A stretch of DNA of 64,000 nucleotides, from positions 138,105 through 202,104 of the forward strand of contig LSMX01000001.1 in NCBI GenBank assembly GCA_001641205.1. The letters are read 5' to 3'. Below the pieces are notes generated by a model. The model had not been told where the DNA came from. It saw nothing but the letters and a program-made list of their open reading frames with translations, and made no database searches. Each line of letters begins with the position of its first letter. The stretch's first letter is position 1. The position numbers and the translations under genes were made by a program. The stretch comes from Mycoplasma sp. Bg1. GTDB taxonomy: Bacteria > Bacillota_I > Bacilli_A > Mycoplasmatales > Hepatoplasmataceae. This document shows positions 50,865-62,708 of the stretch, in pieces.

Positions 50865-52679
50865 TTATTTTTTACCATAATCTTTTTGAATTAATTTAGG
50901 AATAAGATTTGAATAATCTTCATAATATTTACCAGTAAGTTCAATATAGAATCCTTGATCATTTCAATATTTATAAGCATTATTTAACAAAGGATTTGAA
51001 GTACTTTCTGCACTACTTTCAGCATTATAAATTGAATAAATAATATAAAGAGCGGTAAGTGTATATTTTTTCTCATTACTTAATTCTTCTGCTAAAGTAG
51101 ACCCAATAATTAAAGGAGTATAGTTACTAAAAATTGAAGTTTCAATACTTTCTTTTTCTTCATCATTTATTTGTGTTACTACATTACTATCATTAATAAT
51201 ATCACCATAAAGAGAGTATTCTCATTTATTAGCAAGTCCTGTTTCTTCATTATAATTTGTTGAAAAAACATAAGGTGTAATAATAGAGTGTGCTAATGTA
51301 TAACTTCCACTATCTTCGCCTCCACTAATTAAATAACTTCCATCACTTTCATTGAATTGTTCATAAAGCATCGCATCACCTGTTTTGGAAGCTGCTAATA
51401 ATTGAGAATCTGTATTAATTGTTGTAATATCATTTTCGTAAGTAAATTCATTTTTATAATTTCAAAATTGATTATCAACACTTAAAGCACTATTATTTTG
51501 AGTTTGAATTCCTCTATAACCAACAAGCGCATCTTCGCCAGGTAATTTAGTATAGTCATTATAAGTAATGACTCAATCGCCTTTTAATCCAGGTTCTTCA
51601 CCATCATAACCATTATCTGGATTATTTTCTCAATTATTCCATTTAGCATTATTAGTAGTTGGAATTGTTTCTGGATTATCACCAAGTTGACCATCTACTG
51701 CAGTATTGAATTTATTAGGATTAATTGCTGTTTCAGTTGAACCACTTTCTACATCTTGCTGTCAAACAAATGATGGTCTTAAAGCAACAAGCTCTTCTGT
51801 TAATTTATAATCATAAACTGTTGAATTAGAATCCTGTCATAAATAAGCATAAGTATAAAGAAAAGAGGTAATTTCCATTCGATAATCTTTTGTATTTATA
51901 ATGATACTAAAATCTTTTTTAATTAATTCTCTATTTTCAACTCCATTTATAGGATCATTAGCAATTTTTTTTAAATCATTAAATCCTTTAATTGGTACAT
52001 AATCATGATTTTCTTGATAGGTAGTCATATCTTTTTGAACTTGATCCATTTGGCTACTATCTTCAGAATCAGTTAAAGTTTTAATATATATATAAATATC
52101 AGTAGGGCCAGCAATATTCCCAATGGTTTCTGTATAAAATTTAATTCCTGCTGAATAATTATAAAGTTTAGCAAATTTTTGTTGTTCTGGAGTAGTTTCC
52201 TCATTTATTGATTCTGGATCCAAAGAAACAAATTTAACAATGTCTGTTTGGTTTCAATCTTGATCATCTGAAAAAAGAATGCTATCATCATAAATAATAT
52301 CTGTATTTCCTGCATAATTATCTCCCTCATAACCATAGGTTCCACTAAGTGCTGCAGTCATAAAAGCAATTTGGGCTCATTCAGCTTGAGATTCTTTTCT
52401 TGCGCTAGTTGAAGGAGTGTCACTTCCTTCCCCTTCGTCAGGATCAGGTGTTGGTTCTGGATCTGGTGGTATTGGGTCTTCATACATTGAAATATCATGA
52501 GGAATTAAACTACCTCATTTTGGTTTATAGATGTCTTGAATTTGGTTTTTTTGACCATGAATATAAATATTTGCTTCATTTGAAAAATCAATATTTTTAA
52601 AAATTCCAAGTAATGCTGTAAAAGTAAAAACACCAATAAAAAAGGTTGAGATTGTGAATTTAGAAGTTTTTCTTTTCAT
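50865..52679 (-). CDS. P60-like HinT-interacting membrane complex protein
   Basis: 604 residues. A basic N-terminus and one hydrophobic segment (FTISTFFIGVFTFTALLGIF) act as signal peptide or anchor; the rest is an acidic, Asn/Thr/Ser/Tyr-rich extracellular domain with an early Pro/Asp repeat stretch (DPIPPDPEPTPDPDEGEG). No cysteine follows the hydrophobic segment, so the lipobox that makes P60 a lipoprotein in M. hominis is missing. Identified mainly from gene order P80-P60-hinT and size. Its ATG overlaps the P80 stop by one base. UGA codons are Trp. Confidence 0.72.
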
Positions 52680-54760
52680 TATATAACTCCCTCATCTTCA
52701 GATTTAATAAGTAAATCACTAATAGAAATTAATCCAAAATTATCATTTGAATCTGAAATTATATTATGTTCAAAAAAAGTAAAATCATTAAATAATGTCG
52801 AAATTGTTTCTATTCCATTAGTACTATTATTAAGTTTTAAATAGATATCTTCATTTTTCTCTTTAGTCATAAAATTATCAGCTGCAATAAATTTATCTAA
52901 AAATAAATTTTGTTGATTAATTATAAGTTCTAAATAAAAGTAATTTAATAATTCTTGTCCTTTTTTAGTAGTTACTAATTTTCCACTTTCAGAATCGATT
53001 ATTGGATTTCCATCTTTATCTTTTTTAATTAATTTATCCATAAGTTCAATATGATAATCTTCATTAGTTAAGAAATCTGAATCATCTGCAGTTAAAGCTC
53101 AATTTAAGGCAAGAATTTTTGCATTATCATTTACTCATAATTCAAAATCATCTCAAATTCCATATTCAACAATTCCTTGATTTTCACTTTTTTGCATTCC
53201 ATTAAGTTCTTTTTCAAGATCACTTTCTAGCATATTTTCTCCAACAGTATAAAGATCATCATATGACGATTCATCATCTGTTTTATAATTGGGATTTTCC
53301 ATTCTTGTTATAGTAAATCCAGCTGCATCAGTAGTTAATAAATATTCATTATTAATATTAGTATTATTAGATTGTTCTGTATCTTCTGAATCTCATGAAA
53401 TAGTTTGTCCTAAAACTCTACCTTCATTTTGATATAAATTACTTTCAATTAAGTTATCAAACACTTTATCAGCTATATCTATTCTATCATTTTCAGTAAT
53501 ACTTGTATCAGATCAAGTTTCATTATCTGTAATTGTATCTTCTTCTGCTTTAGAATGTTTAATTATGACCTTGTTTGCTTTTTCCCCAAGACCTTCAAGA
53601 GTTTCATTATTAGCTGTTTTAATATTTGTAGTATCACCAACTGCAGCATAATAATAAGCAAGTGATGTTAAATCTGTTGGTAAGGTATTAAAGTGTTTAA
53701 TTCCACTTTGAGTTGGAGCAATTACTGGAGTATCACTATTTCCTAAATCATAAAAACCATTAGTTGCAGCATTACTAAGTTTTCAAGCCATAACATAAGC
53801 TGCTTGAACTTGAGTATTATCAGCAAAAGTCATTGATTCTCATTTATTTGGATTAGAACCAGGATTTGCACTAGAGTTTAATGTATAACTAATACTTTCT
53901 TGTTGGAAATAAACTGGTTTTGCAATATTTAAATATAACTCCATTAATGTTTGCGTAATATTGGGTGAACCATCTAAATAAGAATTAGATGTAATTGCTA
54001 AATATTCTCCTTCATGGGTTCCAATATTTTTTGGATTGCTAGAAACAAATTGATATTTTTCAATATCTTTTGCATTTATATTATTAGTTGTACTCTTAAT
54101 ATCAGTAAGTCCATCTACAACATCACTTGTTGAAAGTAAAGAGGCAGCAATTTTAGAATTATAATATTCTTCTTCACTATCAAAACCTAAACTAGTAAGA
54201 TAGTTGTCTCAAGTTTCATCAGCTTTCTTTTTATGTTCTTTTTTTTCATTATCAATTTCTTTTTCAGCTTTTTTTTCTGCTTTATCTTTTGCTGCACTTG
54301 CATTAGAAGGATTAACTAAACCAAGAGCAACTTCTTGATCTAATGCTCAAATAATTGCTGCATTTTCTAATGCTTGTAAATCATTTTCAGGTGTTTCATT
54401 AACTCCTTCAATTCATTTTTTAAAAGAATTATTTTCATCAATTGCATTTTTTTTGTCTTTAATTATTTCATACTTAGTAAACTTAACTTCACTTGCTTCT
54501 TTTTTTAAACCAAGACCAAGTCCCAAACCTAAAGAAAGTCCTAAAATAACAACAATTCCAACAATAATTCCAATTCGAAATTGTTTGCTACCATGTCATT
54601 TTTTCATGAACTTATTTTGTTCTTTTTTAGGATCAGAAGTTTGCTTGCTATAAACTTCATGATCAAGACTAGAATCTTCCTTTGATAAAGCCTTTTTTTT
54701 AGCTAATTCTGGTGTATCCTCAAGGAGATTTAACTCCTTTGTTTTTCTTGTTTCTGCCAT
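52679..54760 (-). CDS. P80-like HinT-interacting membrane complex protein
   Basis: 693 residues: a charged cytoplasmic N-terminus of about 55 residues, one transmembrane helix made of short-residue repeats (IIVGIVVILGLSLGLGLG), then a large extracellular part. The first extracellular 100 residues (AKDKAEKKAEKEIDNEKKEHKKKADETW, given here in two pieces: AKDKAEKKAEKEIDNE and KKEHKKKADETW) are helical as in SurA/PrsA-like foldases, followed by an Asn/Thr-rich domain. Same topology as M. hominis P80. Operon P80-P60, with hinT next. Sequence identity to P80 cannot be checked here. Confidence 0.72.
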
Positions 54761-54773
54761 AATTTATATCTTT

Positions 54774-54779
54774 ATTATA
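54774..54779 (-). promoter_or_regulatory. -10 box of the P80-P60 operon
   Basis: TATAAT on the minus strand, 13 bases before the P80 ATG; the expected leader is about six bases and contains no ribosome-binding site. Confidence 0.5.
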
Positions 54780-54877
54780 TCACCCAATAATAAACCTTAA
54801 TTGAAACTATTAAATTAATTACAAAAATTTCAAAAAGTCTATAATTATGTTGTAAAAAAAATAAGGAAAAAAATAAT

Positions 54878-56110
54878 ATGGAAAAAAACTTAAATGAAAT
54901 ATTTGGTTTAAATGTTAGAAAAGATTTTGCTTTTTTCGAAACAAGAAAAGAATATACTTATCTAGATAGTTCAATGACAACATTGAAACCTAGATTGTTA
55001 AGTGAAATAATGACTGATCTTTATACCGATAATATTGTTAGTTATGCAAGAAGTGAAAACACATTACTTGAAATCACTAATCAACGTTATTTAAAAGCTT
55101 ACGATAAAATTGCAAAAATAATTAATTCAGATCCAGAAGAAATTATTCCTACACCAGGAACGACAGATGGATTGAATAAACTTGCTCGTTCAATTATTGC
55201 TGATTTACATGATGGTGATGAAATAATTCTTGGAGAATTAGATCATGCTTCAGCTATATTACCTTGAATGAAGGAAATTAAATTAACAAAAAAAGATATT
55301 ACTATTAGATGATATCAATTAAAAAATTTAGTAATTGATTTAGATCATTTAGCATCAATTATTAATCCACAAACAAAATTAATTGTGTTAGCGGGAGTTT
55401 ATAATACAACAAGTGCTTTAAACCCTGTAAAAGAAGTTAAAGCTTTAATGGGAGAAAGACTTGTAGTAGTTGATGGAGCCCAACTTATTGGACATTATGC
55501 AATTGATGTTAAAGATTGAAACATTGATTTTCTAGTGTTTGGAGCACATAAAATTTTTGGACCAACAGGAATTGGAATTCTTTATGGAAAAAAAGCTCTT
55601 TTAGATAAAATGGCACCATTTACTTATGGTGGAGGAATGAATAGTGACTTCACACATGATGAAATTTTTACAAGAGATGATTATCCAGATAAATTCTTAG
55701 GTGGAACACCAAATGTTGCTGATTTTATTGCAATGGCAGAAATTTTAGAATGATTTTATACTACTTATGATATTCATGATGTATCAACATATTTAATTAG
55801 TTTAAAAAAATATGCAGAAGAAGAATTGAATAAATTAGGAAATATTACTATTTTCAATCCAACAATTAATGCTTCAAATATTATCTTTAAAGTAAATAAT
55901 GTAAGTGCACAAGATGTTAATTCACATTTAAACAAAAATAATGTTATTGTGCGGCCAGGAAGTAGTTGCGTAAAAATTAATAATAATGTTTTTGAAGGAT
56001 TAAATATGCTTAGAGCATCTTTTCATGTTTATAATACAAAAGAAGATATTGATAAATTAATTTCTGTTTTAAAATCAGGAGGAGATTTTATTGATAAAAT
56101 CTTTGGATAA
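54878..56110 (+). CDS. sufS: Cysteine desulfurase, SufS type
   Basis: 410 residues, class V PLP enzyme that takes sulfur from cysteine for iron-sulfur clusters or tRNA thiolation. PLP lysine in FGAHKIFGPTG (SHK-type), DGAQLIGHY, and the active-site cysteine in VRPGSSCVKI. The usual SufS Cys loop motif RxGHHC is RPGSSC here. Paired with sufU, whose ATG lies one base after the stop. UGA codons are Trp. A TATAAT at 54840 may drive the pair. Confidence 0.93.
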
Positions 56111-56111
56111 A

Positions 56112-56540
56112 ATGGATAAAAAAGAACAATTAAGGGATTACTATACAAATGCAACCCACAAATATTATTTAGAAGGAGCATCAAAACAAAGAGCTTTTTC
56201 TAGAGTATGTGATGAATGACTTGAAGCTTATATTCAAATTGTTGATCATAAAGTAAAAGCTTCTTATGATGTTAACGGTTGTGCAATTACAACTTCATCT
56301 TCAGAAGCAATTGCAAGAATAATCGATGGAATGGATTATGATGATGCAGTTAAATTACTTGAAGATTTTAAAGTTTATTTAGAAGAACAAGAAGTAGATA
56401 ATCAAGAAGAAAATAAAGATGCAAAAATACCAGAAGAATTTGCTCCTTATGATTTTTTAGAAAAACAAAGATCAAGAGTAAAATGTGTATTATTTCCAGT
56501 AAAAGAATTTCTTAAAAAATTAGAACAGGAAAATAAATAA
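56112..56540 (+). CDS. sufU: SufU-type iron-sulfur/sulfur-transfer protein
   Basis: 142 residues. Three conserved cysteines are present: RVCDEW, NGCAITTSSSEA and RVKCVLFP, the zinc/sulfur-accepting set of SufU. The aspartate that follows the first Cys in Bacillus SufU (CGD) is shifted (CDE). An acidic insertion of about 20 residues lies between the second and third Cys. It receives persulfide sulfur from SufS. Confidence 0.92.
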
Positions 56541-56550
56541 TTCAATTATC

Positions 56551-56556
56551 TATAAT
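56551..56556 (+). promoter_or_regulatory. -10 box before pgi
   Basis: TATAAT 26 bases before the ATG; leader about 20 bases with AAAGGAGAA ribosome-binding site. Confidence 0.55.
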
Positions 56557-56582
56557 GATTTAACTTAATTAAAGGAGAACTA

Positions 56583-57860
56583 ATGATTAAATTGAACTTA
56601 GAATATTCAAAAGTTTCCATTAATGAGTTAAAAGCACAACAAGTTAAGGTAGACCAACTTCATGATTTAATTTTAAATAAAAATGGAGAAGGGTCTGCCT
56701 TTTTAGATTGACTTGATTGGCCAGAAACTCATAATCATAAAGAAATAGAGGCAATTTTAAAAAAAGTTGCTGAATTAAAAGCAAATGGTGTGGAAACTTT
56801 ATTAACTATCGGAATTGGGGGGTCTTATCTTGGCGGACAATCTGGAATTGATTTCCTAAAGGGAACAATGGACAGTGCAGACCAAGTAATTTTTGCAGGA
56901 ATTAACCTATCTTCTAGTCAGTATAAACAACTAGAAAGAAAATTAGCAAATAAAAAATGAGCAATTTGTGTAATTTCAAAATCAGGAACTACTTTAGAAC
57001 CAGCAATTGCTTTTAGACATTTTAAAAAACTTCTTCAACAAATTCATGGAAAAGAAACAAATAATTATATTGTTTCTATTACCGATGGAAATAAAGGAGC
57101 ATTAAAAAAACTTTCAGAAAATGAAGGGTATAAAACTTTTGTTATTCCAGATGGAATTGGGGGAAGGTTTTCTGCAATTACTCCAGTTGGATTATTTCCA
57201 ATGGCTTTTGTTGGAATTGATATTAAAGCAGTCCTTCAAGGAGCAACAAAAGCAAAAGAAGATTTTACAGCAAGTTCATCTTTAAAAGAGAATTTAGCAT
57301 ATCAATATGCAGTTGTAAGAAATTTATTAAATAAAAGAGGTTATGTAGCAGAAATTTTTACTACTTATGATTTTGATCTTACAATGATGGCTGAATGGTG
57401 AAAACAATTATTTGGGGAATCTGAAGGAAAAGATGGAAAAGGGTTAATGCCAATTTCTGTTGCTTATTCAAGAGATTTACACTCTCTTGGACAAATTATT
57501 CAACAAGGTTATAAAAATTTTTTTGAAACAACATTATGAGTTAAAAACAATAATGATGATATTATTGTAGAAGAAACAGTTGATAATTTAGATGGTTTAA
57601 ATTATCTTGCAGGAATTGGTCTTAATGAAATTAATAAAAAAGCTTTTGATGGAATAATTGATGCTCATGCAAACACTGCAAAAATACCGAATATTATTAT
57701 TGAACTAGAAAGCAAAAGTCCTGAAGCACTAGGATATTTATGATATTTCTTTTTTATAAGTGTTTCTATGTCGGGATATTTTCTAGGAGTAAATCCTTTT
57801 AATCAACCAGGAGTAGAAATTTATAAAAAAAATATGTTTAAACTTTTGGGCAAAAATTAG
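56583..57860 (+). CDS. pgi: Glucose-6-phosphate isomerase
   Basis: 425 residues, short bacterial form. Phosphosugar-binding loops [15 protein letters not shown] and [29 protein letters not shown] and the C-terminal [13 protein letters not shown] are diagnostic. Converts glucose-6-P to fructose-6-P in glycolysis. UGA codons are Trp. Confidence 0.97.
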
Positions 57861-57866
57861 TATAAT
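57861..57866 (+). promoter_or_regulatory. -10 box of the ABC exporter operon
   Basis: TATAAT begins at the base following the pgi stop codon, 38 bases before the exporter ATG. Confidence 0.45.
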
Positions 57867-57904
57867 TATTTATTATCTATTCTATTTATATAAAACTAAA
57901 AATT

Positions 57905-59005
57905 ATGGCAGAAACTAAAAATAAAAAAACAACTTCAAAAGTTAAAAAAACAGCAACACCAAAAACAATAATAGAGACAGAATTACTTGCAAAGGTTGAA
58001 AATTTAGAAAATCTTTTGAAATTAGAAAATCAAAATAAAAAAACAACAGCAAAAAATCCTCATCATGGAGTATCTAATAATTATAAAAAACCAAAAATTG
58101 GAAAAACAATTTTAAAGGTTACTAATTTAAAGAAAAATTATGGAAAAGTCGAAGTTTTAACTGGAATTAATTTTGAAGTTAAGGCTGGAGAGAGAATTGC
58201 TCTTGTTGGGGCGAATGGAGCAGGGAAATCTACTCTTTCAGAAATTATTGCAAAAATTAAGGAACCAACTTCTGGAAAAGTTGAATATTCTTTTGGAAAA
58301 ACAAAAGCAGAAATTTCTGCAAAAATTGGAATTCAATTTCAAGATTCTTCTTATCCTGATTTTTATCGGGTAGGAGATTTAGTTGATTTTGTAATTGATG
58401 TTTCTGGAATTAAAATTACTGAAAAAGAAAAACAGCATCTTTATGAAACTTTTGATCTTGATCTCCTTAAAAAAGAAGTAGCAAATGGTTTATCAGGTGG
58501 GCAACAACAACGTTTAAATGTTATGCTTGCAATTGCAAATAATCCTGAACTACTTATTCTTGATGAGGTTGGAACTGGACTTGATGTTGAATCAAGAACA
58601 AAAATTAAAAGATATATAAAAGATTATGTAAGTAAACATAATGCAACTTTACTTTTGGTTTCCCATAATCAGGATGAAGTTATTGAACTAGTTGAACGGG
58701 TAATAACCCTTCATAATGGACAAATTTATCAAGATCAACCACTTCAAGCCATTTTGGATGAATACATTGAATTTGATGTATACATGAATGATTTATACCT
58801 AAATGTTTTTAAAAAGAATGTTGATAAAAGGGCAAATAAATCAGGAAGAAAATCAAATGAAAAATTAAAAGCACAACAACTTGAAAAGCAAAATGAAAAG
58901 CAATTGCTTTTGAAAAAGAAACTTGAACAACATAGAAGTTGATTAGCTCAAAAATTTTTAAAAAAAGAAAAAAAAGATTTAATTAAAAAAGAGGATGAAA
59001 ATTAG
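57905..59005 (+). CDS. ABC transporter ATP-binding protein
   Basis: 366 residues. A Lys/Thr-rich N-terminal 65 residues precede the ATPase: Walker A GANGAGKSTL, Q-loop GIQFQDSSYP, signature LSGGQQQRLN, Walker B LLILDEVGTGLD, H-loop LLLVSHNQDEV. The C-terminal 80 residues are Lys/Gln-rich coiled coil (KLKAQQLEKQNEKQLLLKKK) after an in-frame UGA. It forms an exporter with the two ABC-2 permeases encoded next; substrate unknown (drug, lipid or peptide). Confidence 0.92.
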
Positions 59006-59859
59006 TGTGAGCAGTTTATAAATTAAGAGCACGAACATATTTTCATAGTCCTTCAGCTTACATGTTGATTTTTATTGCTCTTATTTATTTAGCTATTTTT
59101 GGAACCATAGTAGGAACTAATTTTGGTGATGACCCAATTATGGGTCCTGTTGCTTTGGCAAATGTTTTTGGAATAATTTTAACTTTATTAATTATGTCTT
59201 CTGCTTCTTATCAATTTGGATTTGAATTTTTAGATATGAAAAAATCTGTTCTTCTTCGAAGAATTGGAGCATCAAAAGTAAATAAATCAGTAGTGGTTGG
59301 TTCCTTTATTTTATGAGCCCTTACTGTTTTAATGATTGTTGTTGTTTTTGTGTTTTTTTTAATTGCAATTTTTTCAAGTGCTTCTGGATTATTACCAAAA
59401 TTTAATTGGAAAACAGTAAATTATTTTGGTCTTTTTGTTGCAATTATTATTGGAGCAATTGGTTCTTATGTAATTGCCTTCTTTTTTGTAGCCTTATCAA
59501 ATGATACTGATACATATAATATTTGTACCACCCTCTTTTTCTTTGCATCAACTGCACTAGGAGGCCTTTTTGGAGGGGGAGCACATTGAATGTATATTAT
59601 TGGCCACTTGACTCCAATTGGGTGAACTGCAGACTTAATTCAAGGAGCAATGAATGGAGATGCAATTTTCCATCTTGGAGGATATGTTCCTAATATGATG
59701 GGAGCCGGTTCATTTACAGAATGAGGAGTTCTTTATAACGAAAATACCGGAGCAGCAACCTACATCGTTTCTTGAAGAGCAACTATGGATTTAATTGCTC
59801 CCTTAATAATTGCTATTTTAGCAGGAGGTGTTGCACTTAAAAAATTTAAGTGAGATTAA
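59005..59859 (+). CDS. ABC-2 type permease (first)
   Basis: 284 residues, six transmembrane helices. The motif SVLLRRIGAS after the second helix is the L-R-R-x-x-x-S/T-P element of ABC-2 exporters. The GTG at 59005 overlaps the ATPase stop by one base. Next gene is its paralog and partner. Confidence 0.85.
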
Positions 59860-59860
59860 T

Positions 59861-60610
59861 ATGTTTTCTTTATATCGTTTAGAAATTAAAACAATGATAA
59901 AATCGCCATCAATTATGATGCCGCTTGTTTTTCCAATTATTTTGGCATTTTTTTATTCAACTGCAATTCAGGCAGATGGACAAATAACTGCACAAAATGG
60001 TTACATTATTTTAATTTCAATGTCAGGACTTTCAAGTGGCCTTATGGGATTTGGATTTAGATTTATGAATTTAAAAACCTCTGTCCTTTTACGAAGAATT
60101 GGTGCTTCAAGTTTAACTAAAGCAGAAGTTCTTATAGCTTGTTCTGCATCTGGTTTAACCCTTCTTTGCTTTCAAGTTCTTTGATCATCTATTTTATGAA
60201 CTTCCTTATCAGCACTTAATTTTGGGCAATTTGGTCCAGAACAAGCAGGAAATTTTGATTGAACATTATTAAATTATAGATTTATAATTCCAGGATTTAT
60301 TTTACTTGTATTTTCTTCTTATGCAATGGGAATTATGTTTCTTGGAATTTCTAAAAATACCAATGAATTTCAAATGTATGTTAATATTTTCTTTTTACTT
60401 GCAATGTTTTTAGTGATTTTAATTCCATCGCTTAGAACAACATGGCTGCATTGAATCGCAATATTTCTACCCATGTTTTGAGCAGTTGATTTAATGAATA
60501 TGGAAGTTGCAACAATTGATGCTGGAAGAATTATTCTTGATGTTTGTCTTACTTTTGGAATGTCTTTTAGTGCTTTTGTTATTGGAGTAAAAACCCTTAA
60601 ATTCAGTTAA
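59861..60610 (+). CDS. ABC-2 type permease (second)
   Basis: 249 residues, six predicted helices; again SVLLRRIGASSLTKAE after helix 2, showing that it is a paralog of the upstream permease. The two probably form a heterodimeric channel. Starts one base after the stop of the first. Confidence 0.85.
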
Positions 60611-60614
60611 ATTT

Positions 60615-60650
60615 AGAAAAAAAGATAATAAAGTCTCTTTTTTTCTTTTA
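60615..60650 (+). terminator. Terminator after the ABC exporter
   Basis: 11-bp A/T stem AGAAAAAAAGA / TCTTTTTTTCT followed by TTTTA. Confidence 0.75.
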
Positions 60651-60680
60651 TAATATAAAAGTGTAAGTTTTTTATCTTAT

Positions 60681-60689
60681 TGATATAAT
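60681..60689 (+). promoter_or_regulatory. Extended -10 promoter for the tRNA cluster
   Basis: TGATATAAT is a TG-N-TATAAT extended -10, 36 bases upstream of the first tRNA. No other promoter lies between the terminator and the tRNAs apart from a second TATAAT at about 60650. Confidence 0.6.
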
Positions 60690-60724
60690 AATAAAGCAAG
60701 AAAGCAAACAACTTATATTTTAAT

Positions 60725-60810
60725 GGAGGGATAGCGAAGTTTGGTTAAACGCGGCTGACTGTAGATCAGTTCCTTCGGGTTCAGGGGTTCGAATCCCTTT
60801 CCCTCCACCA
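60725..60810 (+). tRNA. tRNA-Tyr (GTA)
   Basis: Acceptor GGAGGGA / TCCCTCC, anticodon loop CTGTAGA with GTA, long variable arm of the class II type, T arm GGGGTTCGAATCCC, CCA encoded. Confidence 0.96.
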
Positions 60811-60840
60811 CCAATATATAACCACCATCTTAAAATTTGT

Positions 60841-60915
60841 TGGCCTGTAGCCAAGCGGTAAGGCACTGGGTTTTGATCCCATCATGCGTAAGTTCGAATC
60901 TTGCCAGGCCAGCCA
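60841..60915 (+). tRNA. tRNA-Gln (TTG)
   Basis: Acceptor TGGCCTG / CAGGCCA, anticodon loop TTTTGAT with TTG, T loop TTCGAAT, discriminator G, CCA encoded. The outermost anticodon-stem pair is a C-T mismatch. Confidence 0.95.
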
Positions 60916-60921
60916 TTTTAA

Positions 60922-60998
60922 GGTCCCATAGCTCAGTTGGTTAGAGCACCTGGCTTTTAACCAGGGTGTCGAAGGTTCGAGTCCTTCTGGGATCACCA
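60922..60998 (+). tRNA. tRNA-Lys (TTT)
   Basis: Acceptor GGTCCCA / TGGGATC with one G-T pair, anticodon loop CTTTTAA with TTT, CCA encoded. Confidence 0.96.
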
Positions 60999-61004
60999 TT
61001 TTAT

Positions 61005-61091
61005 GCCCAGGTGGTGGAATTGGTAGACACGAGGGACTTAAGATCCCTTGTTCGTAAGGACGTGCGGGTTCAAGTCCCGCTCTGGGCACCA
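61005..61091 (+). tRNA. tRNA-Leu (TAA)
   Basis: Acceptor GCCCAGG / TCTGGGC with one G-T pair, anticodon loop CTTAAGA with TAA, class II variable arm, T loop TTCAAGT, CCA encoded. Confidence 0.96.
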
Positions 61092-61134
61092 ATCCATAAC
61101 ATTGAGAATTTGTTCTCATACTTTATAAAGTAAT

Positions 61135-61160
61135 AAAAGATCTTTTTAAGATCTTTTTTT
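61135..61160 (+). terminator. Terminator of the tRNA cluster
   Basis: Stem AAAAGATCTT / AAGATCTTTT with a three-base loop and a T-run. Confidence 0.85.
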
Positions 61161-61181
61161 TATTTTAAATTAAACAATTAG

Positions 61182-61187
61182 TATAAT
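61182..61187 (+). promoter_or_regulatory. -10 box six bases before an ATG
   Basis: TATAAT, then TAAATT, then ATG at 61194; expected leaderless mRNA. Confidence 0.6.
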
Positions 61188-61193
61188 TAAATT

Positions 61194-61961
61194 ATGAATA
61201 ATCAATTTGACCCCAATAACATGAATGGTTGACAGCAACAACAACAAAATTTTCAACGTATGCAACAGCAATTTAAACAACAAAATACTACTTCTAAAGG
61301 AACGAGATTAATAATTGCCCTTTTACTTGGTTTTCTTCCTCAACTTTTTTTAGATATTTTTGGAACAAACACAAAAATAGCAACAAACTTAGAATTAGAT
61401 CCACTTCAATATGGAATGTTATGAGTTATTGGAATTAGTATTATTGTTGTTTCTGGAATAGTTGCCGCTATCCTTGCAAAAATTTCTCCTGATATAAAAA
61501 GTGATGTTATTATTCCAGTAACTTCAATGAGTGCAGCAATGCTTTCACTTACAGTTTTTACAAATATTCCTGGTAATGATGCTAATTTCTGAATGTTTAT
61601 GGTTGCAATTTTTATGGCTTTTGTTTTTTATATTCTTGCTGCTATTATAACTTGAATAATTCTTTTCATCTTTATGATGAATAAAATGAAAAAACAATTT
61701 ATGAATGGGGAAAATCCTTTTAAAGCTATGATGAATCCTAACATGATGAATCCAAATATGAATCAAAATCAAAACTTTAAAACTGCAAAAAAACCGCAAA
61801 CTAGAAAACAGTTAGATGATGATCTTAAAAAACAAGGAATTGATGTTAATGAATTAGATAAAGAATTTGGAACTCATTTTGAACCAGAAGAAGCTCAAGA
61901 TGTCAAAGGAAAAAAAACATCTTCAAAAGATCAATCAACTGATGAAAATGAACAAAAATAA
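61194..61961 (+). CDS. Hypothetical four-helix membrane protein with polar termini
   Basis: 255 residues. A Gln/Asn/Met-rich N-terminus of about 38 residues, four transmembrane helices, then a C-terminal tail with Met/Asn-rich repeats (MMNPNMMNPNMNQNQN) and a charged end that resembles a SAP/HeH-like helix pair (TRKQLDDDLKKQGIDVNELD). No recognised family. Four UGA codons are Trp. Leaderless promoter directly after the tRNA terminator. Confidence 0.8.
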
Positions 61962-61962
61962 T

Positions 61963-62697
61963 TTACTTTTTAGTTTCTAATAAAATTTTTAGTTCTTTAT
62001 CTTTTCATTGATAGATTTCTTGATAGATTTTTCTATGTGTTTTTAGATAAAAATAATTTGCTCATTTACTTCAGAATAATTGGAGAAATTCTTTAATAAT
62101 TTCTAAATCATCTAAATTAATATTTGAAAATTGTTTTAAAAAATAAGTTTCTTCTTCTTTTGTTAATTCTCTTTCAGTAACAAAAGAACCAATATCAAAC
62201 AAGAAGTAACCATAACTTCCATATTCAAAATCAATAATAATATAATCATCATCATTATTTGCAATAAAATTTCCTTCCACTAAATCATTATGTAAAAGAA
62301 CTTGTGGTTTTTTATTTAAAAGAGCAAGTCCTTTTATTATTATTTTATCTTGTTCAATTCCAAGCAATTTTGATGCTCGAATAAATCCTTGATTATCAAG
62401 ATTTTCAAAATCATGTTTACTAAATTTTTTAATTGCTTCTGCACATTTCAATAAATATTCTTTAGTAATTTTTTGAGGATTATAACCATTAATATAAGAA
62501 TAACTTAAAATATTGTTTTTAAAATTATATGATCGGTTTAAAATTTGTAAAATTTGTATTTCGTTATTTTGATAAGCATCTTTAAAAGGAGTAATTAAGT
62601 ATTTTTTATAAATTATTTTATCATCAAGATAAACTTCATTAGTCAGTGCATTATCAATCTTTTTCACAATTAAATTATAATTTAATTGTGAATACAC
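61963..62697 (-). CDS. Choline/ethanolamine kinase-like phosphotransferase
   Basis: 244 residues of the APH/ChoK kinase fold. Brenner motif VLLHNDLVEGNF, then the magnesium-binding IIIDFEYGSYGYFLFDIGSF, the choline kinase type DFEY form. The N-terminal lobe is shorter than usual. The start is GTG at 62697 with no clear ribosome-binding site; two UGA near the 3' end are Trp and add 36 residues. Related mycoplasma genes (licA-like) are proposed to phosphorylate choline for glycolipids. Converges on the membrane protein gene; the two stops are one base apart. Confidence 0.82.
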
Positions 62698-62708
62698 TTT
62701 TAATTAAA

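Noticed and set aside
60781..61119. An open frame of 112 codons on the minus strand across the tRNA cluster
   Set aside because: It is antisense to four well-formed tRNAs and its sequence comes from repeated tRNA features; not a gene.
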